A stretch of DNA of 48,950 nt from Lutibacter sp. (GCA_028696945.1 JAQVGD010000003.1:1-48950), one strand, 5' to 3'. Positions 16,876-25,403 are shown, numbered from the stretch's first letter. Numbers and translations: made by a program. Notes: a model not told the origin generated them from the sequence alone.

Positions 16876-16883
16876 TATCTTTG
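16876..16883 (+). promoter_or_regulatory. -7 element (TATCTTTG) of folB
   Basis: TATCTTTG fits TAnnTTTG and lies 16 nt before the folB ATG, giving a predicted leader of about ten bases. Confidence 0.6.
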
Positions 16884-16899
16884 TCCAAATGTTTTTAAA

Positions 16900-17259
16900 A
16901 TGGGAATAATAAAATTAAAAAACATAAGAGTTTATGCTTATCACGGCTGTTTGCTGGAAGAAGGAAAAATAGGTTCCGATTATCGCGTGGACGTTTCTGT
17001 AAGCGCAAACTTAAAACCGTCGGCAGAAAGCGACAACCTTATTGATACGGTAGATTATGTTCATTTAAACAGAATTGTAAAACAGGAAATGGCCATTCGT
17101 TCCAAGTTATTGGAAACGGTGGTGAAACGCATTTTGGATAGGATTTTACTGGAAATTCCCTTGGTTGAAAAAGCCGATGTTACGGTTTCAAAAATAAATC
17201 CGCCCATTGGCGGCAATGTGGCGATGGTAACTATTGAAATGTCGAAAATTCGTTCGTAG
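16900..17259 (+). CDS. folB: Dihydroneopterin aldolase
   Basis: A 119-residue folate-pathway enzyme that cleaves 7,8-dihydroneopterin to 6-hydroxymethyl-dihydropterin and glycolaldehyde. Family features: IRVYAYHGCLLEEGKIGSDY at residues 9-28 with the conserved Glu, TVDYVHLNRIV near 50-60, LLETVVKRI with a conserved Glu, and the C-terminal VTVSKINPPI, whose Lys is catalytic. Length is standard. It is a single-gene unit facing the 1.6-kb repeat region; its promoter abuts a heptamer array. Confidence 0.93.
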   Translation: MGIIKLKNIRVYAYHGCLLEEGKIGSDYRVDVSVSANLKPSAESDNLIDTVDYVHLNRIVKQEMAIRSKLLETVVKRILDRILLEIPLVEKADVTVSKINPPIGGNVAMVTIEMSKIRS

Positions 17260-17390
17260 GGACAAGTTGCGATCTGTTCATACTTATGAATTTAAAATCG
17301 TAAATCAATTTGCGTATTCTATGATAAAAAGCAAGAAAAAATTATAAAAAAACTCCGAACCAAAAAATTTAACCGCAAAGTGCGCAAATA

Positions 17391-17636
17391 AAAACCGCAA
17401 AGGGCAAAGTTTTATGCTAAGTTCGTTAGATAGCTAAAATCTGCTTTGTGCAACTTCGTGGCTCTCCGAGAAACTCCGCGTAATTAAAAGCTATTACACG
17501 GAGATTCACAAAGATAAACACAAAGGTTCACAAAGTTTTAAATCACAATAAGTCAATTATTGACTAATCTCTATTTTAACCGAAAATGCCAATTTTGTTT
17601 TGGTTAACATTTGATTGCGCCAGGCAAAATTCCTAA
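17391..17636. repeat. Module B, copy 1 (246 bp)
   Basis: First copy of the longest module of the mosaic. It starts AAAACCGCAAAGGGCAAAG and ends GGCAAAATTCCTAA. The inverted repeat at 17470-17499 has arms CTCCGCGTAAT and ATTACACGGAG; on the minus strand the only imperfect position becomes a G-U pair, so the structured strand is probably minus. Confidence 0.88.
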
Positions 17637-17654
17637 TCCCGATAGCTATCGGGA
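17637..17654. repeat. 18-bp palindrome TCCCGATAGCTATCGGGA
   Basis: A perfect palindrome located exactly between module B copy 1 and module A copy 2. It is absent at the other two B-A junctions, where AATCGGA is found instead, so it looks like an insertion or a site replaced in the other copies. I recall this palindrome as common between genes in flavobacterial genomes. Confidence 0.8.
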
Positions 17655-17748
17655 CGTAAATCAATTTGCGTATTCTATGATAAAAAGGAAGAAAAATTTA
17701 TAAGAAGACTCCGAATCAAAAATTTATTAAACGCAAAGCACGCAAATA

Positions 17749-17994
17749 AAAACCGCAAAGGGCAAAGTTTTACGCTAAGTTCGCTAGATGACCAAAATCT
17801 GCTTTGTGCAACTTCGTGGCTCTCCGAGAAACTCCGCGTAATTAAAAGCTATTACACGAAGATTCACAAAGATAAACACAAAGGTTCACAAAGTTTTAAA
17901 TCACAATAAATCAATTATTGGCTAATCTCTATTTTAACCAAAAATGGCAATTTTGTTTTGGTTAACATTTGATTGCGCCAGACAAAATTCCTAA
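17749..17994. repeat. Module B, copy 2 (246 bp)
   Basis: The same length as copy 1 with scattered substitutions. One change (CGGAG to CGAAG in the inverted repeat) keeps pairing as a U-G wobble on the minus strand. Confidence 0.88.
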
Positions 17995-18225
17995 ATCGGA
18001 AATCAATTTGCGTATTCTATGATAAAAAGCAAGAAAAAATTATAAAAAAAACTCCGAACCGAAAATTTATTAACCGCAAATAAAGACCGCAAAGCGCGCA
18101 AAAAAGTTTTTTTATATTTTAAACTTAAAGTTGGTTAAACTACTTTAAATATGGATTTTGAAATTATTGATAGTACATCCTAATTGCGTATTCTACGATA
18201 AAAACCAAATAAAAAATCATAAAAA

Positions 18226-18255
18226 TCAATTCAATTCAATTCAATTCAATTCAAT
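18226..18255 (+). repeat. Pentanucleotide microsatellite (TCAAT)6
   Basis: Six perfect TCAAT copies lie between a degenerate module A piece and module B copy 3. It is prone to slippage but is not near any gene. Confidence 0.92.
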
Positions 18256-18286
18256 TTTGCATTTAACCGCTAAATAAACGCAAATA

Positions 18287-18533
18287 AAAACCGCAAAGGG
18301 CAAAGTTTAACGCTAAGTTTGCTAGATGGCTAAAATCTTCTTTGTGCAACTTCGTGGCTCTCCGAGAAACTCCGCGTAATTAAAAGCTATTACACGGAGA
18401 TTCACAAAGAAAAAACACAAAGGTTCACAAAGTTTTAAATCACAATAAATCAATTATTGGCTAATCTCTATTTTAACCAAAAATGGCAATTTTGTTCTGG
18501 TTAACATTTGATTGCGCCAGACAAAGTTCCTAA
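18287..18533. repeat. Module B, copy 3 (247 bp)
   Basis: Third copy, one base longer. It is followed by modules A and C as at 18001-18188, so about 540 bp of the region is a direct duplication. Confidence 0.87.
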
Positions 18534-18730
18534 ATCGGAAATCAATTTGCGTATTCTATGATAAAAAGCAAGAAAAAATTATAAAAAAATTCCGAACCAA
18601 AAAATTTAACCGCAAAGCACGCAAATAAAAACCGCAAAGCGCGCAAAAAAGTTTTTTTATATTTTAAACTTAAAGTTGGTTAAACTACTTTAAATATGGA
18701 TTTTGAAATTATTGATAGTACATCCTAATT

Positions 18731-18832
18731 GCGTTAGGGATTGAAGTGTAAAGCCCACAGTCGCGCTTTTGGGCGCGCGAGGACTTGCAGCGGAAAGCCC
18801 GTCCGCCCGCCTTTTCGGCGGGGGAAACGCCC
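18731..18832 (+). other. GC-rich structured intergenic element
   Basis: About 100 bp of very GC-rich sequence in an AT-rich region. It starts GCGTTAGGGATTGAAG, has AAAGCCC and GGAAAGCCCG as imperfect direct repeats, a hairpin TCGCGC/GCGCGA (18761-18780) and a second hairpin CCCGCC-TTTTC-GGCGGG (18806-18822). I remember very similar GGGATTGAAG...GGAAAGCCCG sequences between genes in many flavobacteria, with no assigned function. It lies next to the convergent end of the flippase-like gene. It may be a noncoding RNA, a terminator module or a mobile repeat. Confidence 0.7.
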
Positions 18833-18860
18833 AAAATATCAACATTATTTTAAAGATTTA

Positions 18861-19835
18861 TTAATGCCGTTTTCTATTGTAAATTGGGATGAACAAGAAG
18901 GAGAGTCCGCCAAAAACAATGACCATTAAAGTTTGGGCAGTCCACATTATCCAGCCAAAAGCACGTGCCGGATTGTCTTCAATATGGTATAAAATAAGCG
19001 CGCTTGCCACAAAAACTGGATAGGTTCCCAAACCGCCATTTGTGAGTGCCATACTAAAACCGCCAACCACAAATGCCACAATTATGGCAGCAAAAGGAAG
19101 GTTTGTAGTTTCGGGTAGGGCAAAAGTTACCGTGTAAAACATAAGTACGTACATGAACCATATAAAAACGGTGTGAAAAATAAACGCCCATTTCTTTTTC
19201 ATGGTAATAATGCTTTTTATACCATCAATCAATCCTTTTATGAATTTATATATTTTTACTATAAATGGATGAGTGGATTTTTTAAGAAAATAATAGGTTA
19301 TAATTCCTATTAGTGGAACAAGAATAATAAATGCAATTTTTAAATAAATGCTGCTTCCTTCGTCTTCTTTAAATAAATAGCTGCCCATTAATTCGGTTTG
19401 TAATAAAAAGGCGATTCCCGTGATTGAAATTAGCATAATTACATCGGCAACACGTTCTGCAACAATGGTTCCTATTGCTTTTTCAAAAGGAATATCTTCA
19501 TATTTTTTTATGGTAGCCGCACGTGCAATTTCTCCTGAGCGTGGAATGAATAAGTTAAGCAAATAAGCGATTAAAACTGCCATAACACTGTTTGCAAATC
19601 TTGGCTTGTGACCCAGTGGTTCCAATAAAAATTGCCAACGATAGGCGCGTGACAAATGACTTAAAATTCCAAAAACCAAGGACAATACCACCCACCAATA
19701 ATTTGCTGTTTTAAAGGAGGTTTTAATAGCTTGTATGTCTGCCGGTGTTAATTTTGATATGGAATACCAAATTAAAAAAACTCCCAAGGCTATTGGGAGT
19801 GTGATATAACTTATTTTTTTTATTCTGTTGATCAA
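18861..19835 (-). CDS. Lysylphosphatidylglycerol synthase TM-region / UPF0104 flippase-like protein
   Basis: A 324-residue integral membrane protein with about eight hydrophobic segments. It matches the membrane domain of MprF-type proteins (LPG_synthase_TM, UPF0104): early SHLSRAYRWQFLLEPLG, then PRSGEIARAATIKKYEDIPFEKAIGTIVAERVADV, and a late GGLGTYPVFVASALI. The cytosolic aminoacyl-transferase domain of MprF is absent, so a role in lipid translocation or glycolipid handling is more likely than lysyl transfer. It begins one base after the panD stop and is probably co-transcribed with it. Confidence 0.87.
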   Translation of the reverse strand: MINRIKKISYITLPIALGVFLIWYSISKLTPADIQAIKTSFKTANYWWVVLSLVFGILSHLSRAYRWQFLLEPLGHKPRFANSVMAVLIAYLLNLFIPRSGEIARAATIKKYEDIPFEKAIGTIVAERVADVIMLISITGIAFLLQTELMGSYLFKEDEGSSIYLKIAFIILVPLIGIITYYFLKKSTHPFIVKIYKFIKGLIDGIKSIITMKKKWAFIFHTVFIWFMYVLMFYTVTFALPETTNLPFAAIIVAFVVGGFSMALTNGGLGTYPVFVASALILYHIEDNPARAFGWIMWTAQTLMVIVFGGLSFLFIPIYNRKRH

Positions 19836-19836
19836 A

Positions 19837-20187
19837 TTATGTTAACGTATTGTCATTTTCGTTAGGAAAAATTAATGTTGGTTTAAATAATTTTGCCTTT
19901 TCAAAATCCATGATGCCATAAGAAATAATGATAATAAGATCTCCTTTGGAAACTTTTCTGGCAGCAGGACCATTTAAGGTAATTTCTCCGCTTTTTCTTA
20001 TTCCAGGGATTACATAAGTTTCAAGGCGTTCACCATTGTTGATGTTAACAATATGAACTTTTTCTCCTTGAATAATATTTGCGGCATTCATTAAATCTTC
20101 ATCAATAGTTATGCTGCCAATATAATTTAAATCGGCACCGGTAACTTTTACCCTGTGAATTTTTGATTTTACGACTTGTATTTGCAT
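19837..20187 (-). CDS. panD: Aspartate 1-decarboxylase precursor
   Basis: A 116-residue pyruvoyl enzyme making beta-alanine for pantothenate. Self-cleavage occurs between G24 and S25 in YIGSITID, producing the pyruvoyl group. Conserved K9 in [18 protein letters not shown] and [12 protein letters not shown] are present. It follows panC on the same strand with a 37-nt gap containing its own TAATTTTG element, whose position leaves only four bases before the ATG. Confidence 0.96.
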   Translation of the reverse strand: MQIQVVKSKIHRVKVTGADLNYIGSITIDEDLMNAANIIQGEKVHIVNINNGERLETYVIPGIRKSGEITLNGPAARKVSKGDLIIIISYGIMDFEKAKLFKPTLIFPNENDNTLT

Positions 20188-20191
20188 AGTG

Positions 20192-20199
20192 CAAAATTA
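20192..20199 (-). promoter_or_regulatory. -7 element (TAATTTTG) four bases from the panD start
   Basis: Minus-strand TAATTTTG fits TAnnTTTG. The predicted transcription start coincides with the panD ATG at 20187, so this promoter would give a leaderless mRNA in addition to any read-through from panC. Confidence 0.5.
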
Positions 20200-20224
20200 A
20201 TGATTTTGAATTAATCTAGGATAT

Positions 20225-21064
20225 TTATAAACTTATATTATCAATTAGCCTTACTTTTCCTGCAAAAATAGCTATAAAAGCGCGATAATTTTTCGTTGAA
20301 ACTTTAGTTTCAACAGGTAAAAGTGTTTCTTCATCTGCAATTTCAAAATATTCTAAGGTAAATAAAGGATGATTTTTAAATTCATTTTCAACCCATTTTG
20401 ATACTTCTGAAGCATTTTTGGTGGTAAATTGAATTTTAGCCTTATTTAATGTTTCATAAATAAAAGGTGCTGCAGCTCGTTGTTCTTTTGTAAGTCTGGT
20501 ATTCCTAGAACTCATGGCCAAACCATCCTTTTCTCTGTGAATGGGACAGGAAATAATTTTAGTAGAAATTTTGTGTTTTTCTACCAATTTTTTTACGATT
20601 TGCAATTGCTGAAAATCTTTTTCGCCAAAATAGGCTTTATGTGGTTTTACAATCTCAAAAAAACGCTCAACAATGGTGCCTACACCGTTAAAATGGCCTT
20701 CTCTAAATTTCCCTTCCATTTGAAGTTCCAATCCGTCAAAATCAAAAGATTGTGATTGGATGTTATTTGCATAAATTTCTTCTGGAGTTGGGGTAAATAC
20801 AATATCACAATGTGCAGATTTTAAAAGAGACAAATCTTTATCAATGTTTTTTGGGTAATTTATTAAATCTTCAATATTATCAAATTGTGTTGGGTTCACA
20901 AAAATGCTCACCACTACAATATCATTCTCTTTTTTTGCCTTTTCCACAAGAGATAAATGACCTTCATGAAGTGCTCCCATAGTTGGCACAAAGCCAATAG
21001 TAGTGCCGTTTTTAAGCGATTTTAATTTTTCTTGTATCGATTTTATTTTAGCAAAAACTAGCAT
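20225..21064 (-). CDS. panC: Pantothenate synthetase
   Basis: A 279-residue enzyme joining pantoate and beta-alanine with ATP. Diagnostic motifs: VPTMGALHEGHLSLVEKA (HxGH nucleotide motif), FVNPTQF, FREGHFNGVGTIVERFFEIV, YFGEKDFQQLQIVKKLV and REKDGLAMSSRN containing the KMSKS-like loop. It sits upstream of panD, giving a panC-panD unit, and is divergent from the starch-synthase-like gene. panB is not in the window. Confidence 0.96.
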   Translation of the reverse strand: MLVFAKIKSIQEKLKSLKNGTTIGFVPTMGALHEGHLSLVEKAKKENDIVVVSIFVNPTQFDNIEDLINYPKNIDKDLSLLKSAHCDIVFTPTPEEIYANNIQSQSFDFDGLELQMEGKFREGHFNGVGTIVERFFEIVKPHKAYFGEKDFQQLQIVKKLVEKHKISTKIISCPIHREKDGLAMSSRNTRLTKEQRAAAPFIYETLNKAKIQFTTKNASEVSKWVENEFKNHPLFTLEYFEIADEETLLPVETKVSTKNYRAFIAIFAGKVRLIDNISL

Positions 21065-21094
21065 AACGGATTGTTAATAAACGTTAAAAGCGTG

Positions 21095-21102
21095 CAAACT
21101 TA
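21095..21102 (-). promoter_or_regulatory. -7 element (TAAGTTTG) of panC
   Basis: Minus-strand TAAGTTTG fits TAnnTTTG and lies 30 nt before the panC ATG. Confidence 0.55.
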
Positions 21103-21135
21103 CATTTTTCAAGCTAAATTCTACATTAATTTTCG

Positions 21136-21143
21136 TAATTTTG
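21136..21143 (+). promoter_or_regulatory. -7 element (TAATTTTG) of the starch-synthase-like gene
   Basis: TAATTTTG lies 29 nt before the ATG at 21173 and 33 nt from the panC -7 element on the other strand, forming a compact divergent promoter. It supports the start at 21173 over the longer frame from 21071, which would span it. Confidence 0.55.
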
Positions 21144-21172
21144 CATATATTTTAAAAATAAGAGCTGGATTT

Positions 21173-21982
21173 ATGAAAGACAAGAGAGTATTGATCGTTT
21201 CTTCAGAAGTTGTTCCCTATTTGCCTGAGAATGAATTGTCAACAACCTCATTTGAAACAGCAAAAATGATTCACAGCAACGGAGGTCAAACACGGATTTT
21301 TATGCCTCGTTTTGGATTGATAAATGAAAGAAGACACCAACTTCATGAAGTTATTCGTTTGTCTGGGATGAACCTGATAATCAATGATATGGACATGCCT
21401 TTAATTATTAAAGTTGCTTCAATCCCAAAGGAAAGAATGCAGGTTTATTTTATTGATAACGATGAATATTTTAAAAGAAAAGCATTGTTTTCTGATGAAG
21501 ATAATAATTTATTTGAGGACAATGATGAACGCATCATTTTTTTTGCAAAAGGAGTGGTGGAAACCGTAAAAAAATTAAATTGGGTACCAGATATTATACA
21601 CGTTAATGGATGGATGGCTTCGCTTTTACCTTTATATATTAAAGAATATTATAAAGATGATCCCTTATTTTCAAACAGCAAAATAGTAACTTCATTATAT
21701 AATACCAGCTTTGAAGGCGCGTTAAACAACAAGTTTTTTGATAAGATTAAGTTTGATAATATTGATGAATCTAAAATTGGCACCATCTCTAATCCAACCT
21801 ATTCAAATCTTTTAATTAATGCTATTGAAAATTCTGATGCAGTTATTAAAGCGAGCGAACAACTTCCAAATGACTTGCTTGAATATTTAAAAGATTGTAA
21901 AAAACCTGTTTTGGATTATTTTCCAATCAGTGAATTTGACAGTGCTTACACCAATTTTTATTTAACTAAAGTTTTATCATAA
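21173..21982 (+). CDS. Short glycogen/starch synthase-like protein (N-terminal domain only)
   Basis: A 269-residue protein matching only the N-terminal Rossmann domain of GT5 glycogen synthases: KRVLIVSSEVVPYLPENELSTT where GlgA has its KTGGL loop, then IHSNGGQTRIFMPRFG and WVPDIIHVNGWMASLLPLYI. The C-terminal domain with the nucleotide-sugar site is missing; full GlgA is about 480 residues. The usual KxGGL ADP-glucose-binding loop is not conserved. The frame is intact and in operon-like spacing (17 nt) with the DUF4270 gene, so it is not an obvious pseudogene. I infer a non-catalytic or altered function. Confidence 0.8.
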   Translation: MKDKRVLIVSSEVVPYLPENELSTTSFETAKMIHSNGGQTRIFMPRFGLINERRHQLHEVIRLSGMNLIINDMDMPLIIKVASIPKERMQVYFIDNDEYFKRKALFSDEDNNLFEDNDERIIFFAKGVVETVKKLNWVPDIIHVNGWMASLLPLYIKEYYKDDPLFSNSKIVTSLYNTSFEGALNNKFFDKIKFDNIDESKIGTISNPTYSNLLINAIENSDAVIKASEQLPNDLLEYLKDCKKPVLDYFPISEFDSAYTNFYLTKVLS

Positions 21983-21999
21983 AAACCGAACATTTATAT

Positions 22000-23538
22000 A
22001 TGGCAATTAAAGTTGTAAATACTTTAAAATACTTGGGGCTATCGTCAATTGTATTTTTTACTATAATCTCGTGCGAAAATGAAATAGAAAGTATTGGAGT
22101 TAACCTGGTTAACAATAATAATTTTAGCACAAATAAAGATACTTCAGAGGTTATAACTTCTAACAAAAATATTCCCAATGTGCCAACCAACAACGTTGCA
22201 CAATATTTATTGGGGGTTTATTCCGACAATGAATTTGGAACTTTAAAAGCGTCAATTGTATCGCAATTGGAGCTTCCGTCAACAGGTGATACTTATAATT
22301 ACGGAACAAACTATGGGATAGATTCTGTTTTATTGGTTATTCCGTATCAAGCTACCAAAGTAGAAAAATACACCGATGGAAAACCAAAATTTTCTATCGA
22401 TTCTGTATTTGGAAATGCTGATGTTGAATTTCAGTTGGGCATTTATGAACTAAAAACCTACTTAAACACTTTAGATCCAAATGATCCTTCAAAACCTGCT
22501 ATTTATTATTCTGACAAAGAATTTCAAAAAGGGGATACACCATTTTATTTAGGAAACTTTAAAGTCAATCCAAATGATACGGTAGCATACATCAAAAGAT
22601 ATATGCCTAATGGAATTACCTCTTATGATATTGACACCATTAAACAAGCAGATATAGGCCCAAGTATTAGAATTCCATTGAATGAAAGTGCGATTCAGCA
22701 GCTTTTTGTTGACAATGCATCTGGTGCCGAGTTTCAATCTCTTGACAATTTTCAACATTATTTTAGAGGTTTCTATATTGAAGCCAAAGAATTAACTTCC
22801 AATAAATCTCATTTAGTTTCATTGTCAATGGTAAATGCTAAAATGATAATTTATTATTCAAAAGATGAAGATGAAGGCACAGATGCAACTACGGGTTTAG
22901 ATATTAATGGAAATGGAATAAAAGGAGAAGGAATTGTTAGAACCAAACACAACTATGAATTTGCGCTTGGATCCATAAAAACGAATGTGTTTAAAAGAGA
23001 CGATACAGCCCCGCACCAAAGTGGTTCAGACAGATTATATGTACAGGGAGCTGCAGGCTCAATGGTCACTATTGAATTGTTTAACAATGTAAACTTGGCT
23101 GATTTACAAGATAATAATTGGCTGATTAATGATGCGAGTTTGATTTTTTATGTTGATCAAAATGCGGCAAGTTCTATTGCTCCTGAACAATTATTTATTT
23201 ATAATTATACTGAGAATTTGCAGATAACAGACGTTATGACCGAAGGATTGGCAGCTGTTGGCGGATTGTTGGAAAGAGATTCCAACGGAAAACCTTATCG
23301 TTATGTGTTTAAGATTACGGATTATATTTCGAGATTGTTAAAAACGGATGAACCGTTAGACTTAGTGACAATAGGACTAAAAGTTTTTAATCCCACAGAT
23401 GTTCCTATCGCTATTAATGATGTGAAAATTAAAGATTCTAGCTGGACACCAAAAGGCGTTGTGCTGTTTGGACAAGACCCTGTTTTTGGCGATAAAAGAG
23501 TAAAGCTGGAAATTGCTTATACAAAAATTAATAATTAA
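22000..23538 (+). CDS. DUF4270 lipoprotein
   Basis: A 512-residue lipoprotein of the DUF4270 family, known mainly from Bacteroidota and without an assigned role. A basic/hydrophobic signal precedes Cys26 in FFTIISCENE, and IESIGVNLVNN follows. The body is beta-rich with DxDxNGxG-like stretches (near residues 300-310). It lies between the starch-synthase-like gene and glmS, 14 nt from the latter, so the three may share a transcript. An outer-membrane or surface location is expected. Confidence 0.85.
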   Translation: MAIKVVNTLKYLGLSSIVFFTIISCENEIESIGVNLVNNNNFSTNKDTSEVITSNKNIPNVPTNNVAQYLLGVYSDNEFGTLKASIVSQLELPSTGDTYNYGTNYGIDSVLLVIPYQATKVEKYTDGKPKFSIDSVFGNADVEFQLGIYELKTYLNTLDPNDPSKPAIYYSDKEFQKGDTPFYLGNFKVNPNDTVAYIKRYMPNGITSYDIDTIKQADIGPSIRIPLNESAIQQLFVDNASGAEFQSLDNFQHYFRGFYIEAKELTSNKSHLVSLSMVNAKMIIYYSKDEDEGTDATTGLDINGNGIKGEGIVRTKHNYEFALGSIKTNVFKRDDTAPHQSGSDRLYVQGAAGSMVTIELFNNVNLADLQDNNWLINDASLIFYVDQNAASSIAPEQLFIYNYTENLQITDVMTEGLAAVGGLLERDSNGKPYRYVFKITDYISRLLKTDEPLDLVTIGLKVFNPTDVPIAINDVKIKDSSWTPKGVVLFGQDPVFGDKRVKLEIAYTKINN

Positions 23539-23552
23539 AAAACAAAATTGCG

Positions 23553-25403
23553 ATGTGTGGAATTGCTGGTTATCTAGGTTTTAGAAAAGCATACCCAATA
23601 GTTATTAACGGCTTACAACGATTGGAATATAGAGGTTATGACAGTGCTGGAGTTGTATTGCTTGACGGAAGCGAAATGAGCCTTTATAAAACAAAAGGAA
23701 AAGTTTCTGATTTAAAAAAAATCATGAAACAAAAAAATGTTGAAGGTAATTTGGCATTAGGTCATACGCGTTGGGCAACTCATGGTGCTCCAAATGATGA
23801 AAATTCACATCCACATCTTTCAAATTCAGGAAATTTAGCGATTGTTCATAACGGAATCATAGAAAACTATGATACCATAAAAAAAGAACTTATTACTAGA
23901 GGATATACTTTTAAAAGTGATACGGATACCGAAGTTTTAATCAATTTAATTGAAGAAATTAAAATTAAAAACAACTGTAAATTGGGCTATGCCGTACAAA
24001 TGGCGTTAACCAATGTAATTGGTGCTTATGCCATTGCTGTATTTGATGTTTCAAAACCTGACGAAATTATTGTCGCTAAATTGGGAAGTCCGATAGCTAT
24101 TGGGATTGGAGAAAATAATACAGAGTTTTTTGTTGCCTCAGACGCATCGCCTTTTATAGAATATACCAGAAATGCTATCTATTTAGAGGATGAAGAATTG
24201 GCAATCATTAAATTGGGGAGAGATATTAGAATTCGTAAAATTCATGGCAATACCGCAGTTGTGCCCGATATTCAGCAACTAAAGCTTAATTTAGAGCAAA
24301 TTGAAAAAGGTGGTTATGATCATTTTATGCTAAAGGAAATACATGAGCAGCCTCAATCTATTGTAGATGCCTACAGAGGTCGACTTTTAGCTTCCAAAGG
24401 CATCATAAAAATGGGCAGTGTTGATAATAACATTGCGAGATTTTTAAATGCAAATCGTATTGTTATTGTTGCCTGCGGAACTTCATGGCATGCGGGGTTG
24501 GTAGCCGAATATTTGTTTGAAGATTTGGCGCGAATTTCTGTTGAAGTAGAATATGCATCAGAATTTAGATACAGAAACCCAATCATAAATAAAGACGATG
24601 TAGTAATTGCAATTTCACAATCGGGTGAAACTGCAGATACATTGGCAGCTATAAAATTGGCAAAATCCAAAGGTGCTTTTGTTTTTGGTGTTTGCAACGT
24701 GGTAGGATCTTCCATTGCAAGAGAAACAGATACTGGTGCTTATACCCATGCTGGACCAGAAATAGGTGTAGCTTCAACAAAAGCATTTACCACACAAATT
24801 ACCGTGCTTGCCTTAATTGCACTAAAACTGGGGAATTTGAAAGGAGAACTTTCAAACTCAAGGTACAACCACTATATTCAGGAAATGAGCTTAATTCCGG
24901 CTAAAGTGGAAGAGGTTTTAAAAATGGATAAAGAAATTGAAAAAATTGCTGCGATTTATAAAGATGCCCCAAATTGTTTGTATTTGGGCAGAGGCTTTAA
25001 TTTTCCTGTAGCATTAGAAGGTGCTTTAAAATTAAAAGAAATTTCTTATATTCATGCAGAAGGTTATCCTGCTGCTGAGATGAAACATGGCCCAATTGCT
25101 TTAATTGATGAGCGAATGCCAGTTGTTATTATTGCACCAAAAAACGGACATTATGACAAAGTAGTGAGCAACATCCAGGAAATTAAAGCCCGTAAAGGTA
25201 AAATTATTGCGATTGTTACCAAAGGTGATACCATAGTAAAAGAAATGGCAGACCATGTAATTGAAATTCCAGAAACCGAAGAAGCCTTTACGCCGCTTTT
25301 AACAACAATACCATTGCAACTGCTCTCTTATTATATCGCGGTAATGCGTGGCTGTAATGTAGATCAACCAAGAAATTTAGCAAAATCCGTTACGGTGGAG
25401 TAA
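23553..25403 (+). CDS. glmS: Glutamine-fructose-6-phosphate aminotransferase (isomerizing)
   Basis: A 616-residue enzyme producing glucosamine-6-phosphate, the first committed step to UDP-GlcNAc for peptidoglycan and LPS. The N-terminal glutaminase starts MCGIAGYLG with C2 as nucleophile, then GHTRWATHG and VHNGIIENY. Two SIS domains follow (VACGTSWHAG, ISQSGETADT and later GRGFNFPVALEGALKLKE). The C-terminus DQPRNLAKSVTVE is canonical. The length is standard. No glmS ribozyme-like structure is evident in the 14-nt upstream gap. Confidence 0.97.
   Translation: MCGIAGYLGFRKAYPIVINGLQRLEYRGYDSAGVVLLDGSEMSLYKTKGKVSDLKKIMKQKNVEGNLALGHTRWATHGAPNDENSHPHLSNSGNLAIVHNGIIENYDTIKKELITRGYTFKSDTDTEVLINLIEEIKIKNNCKLGYAVQMALTNVIGAYAIAVFDVSKPDEIIVAKLGSPIAIGIGENNTEFFVASDASPFIEYTRNAIYLEDEELAIIKLGRDIRIRKIHGNTAVVPDIQQLKLNLEQIEKGGYDHFMLKEIHEQPQSIVDAYRGRLLASKGIIKMGSVDNNIARFLNANRIVIVACGTSWHAGLVAEYLFEDLARISVEVEYASEFRYRNPIINKDDVVIAISQSGETADTLAAIKLAKSKGAFVFGVCNVVGSSIARETDTGAYTHAGPEIGVASTKAFTTQITVLALIALKLGNLKGELSNSRYNHYIQEMSLIPAKVEEVLKMDKEIEKIAAIYKDAPNCLYLGRGFNFPVALEGALKLKEISYIHAEGYPAAEMKHGPIALIDERMPVVIIAPKNGHYDKVVSNIQEIKARKGKIIAIVTKGDTIVKEMADHVIEIPETEEAFTPLLTTIPLQLLSYYIAVMRGCNVDQPRNLAKSVTVE

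Larger units (their letters stand above)
17303..18735. repeat. 1.4-kb mosaic of direct repeats, no genes
   Basis: Three modules recur. Module A, starting AATCAATTTGCGTATTC, begins at 17303, 17659, 18001 and 18540. Module B is about 246 bp and occurs at 17391-17636, 17749-17994 and 18287-18533. Module C, about 105 bp containing AAGTTGGTTAAACTACTTT, begins at 18086 and 18631. Module B holds CACAAAG three times at near-helical spacing and a CTCCGCGTAAT/ATTACACGGAG inverted repeat. No ORF of note is present. Homologous recombination between copies is expected to vary the copy number. Confidence 0.92.

Noticed and set aside
17260-18860. A degraded IS element or prophage remnant
   Set aside because: No terminal inverted repeats, target duplication or transposase fragment was seen; the region consists of recurring modules.
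18741-18929. A 62-codon plus-strand ORF (MKCKAHSRAFGRARTC...)
   Set aside because: It lies in the GC-rich structured element and runs into the antisense of the flippase-like gene; the composition is unlike the neighbouring genes.
23539-23552. glmS ribozyme or riboswitch
   Set aside because: Only 14 nt separate glmS from the DUF4270 gene, too short for the ribozyme, and the ribozyme is typical of Firmicutes.
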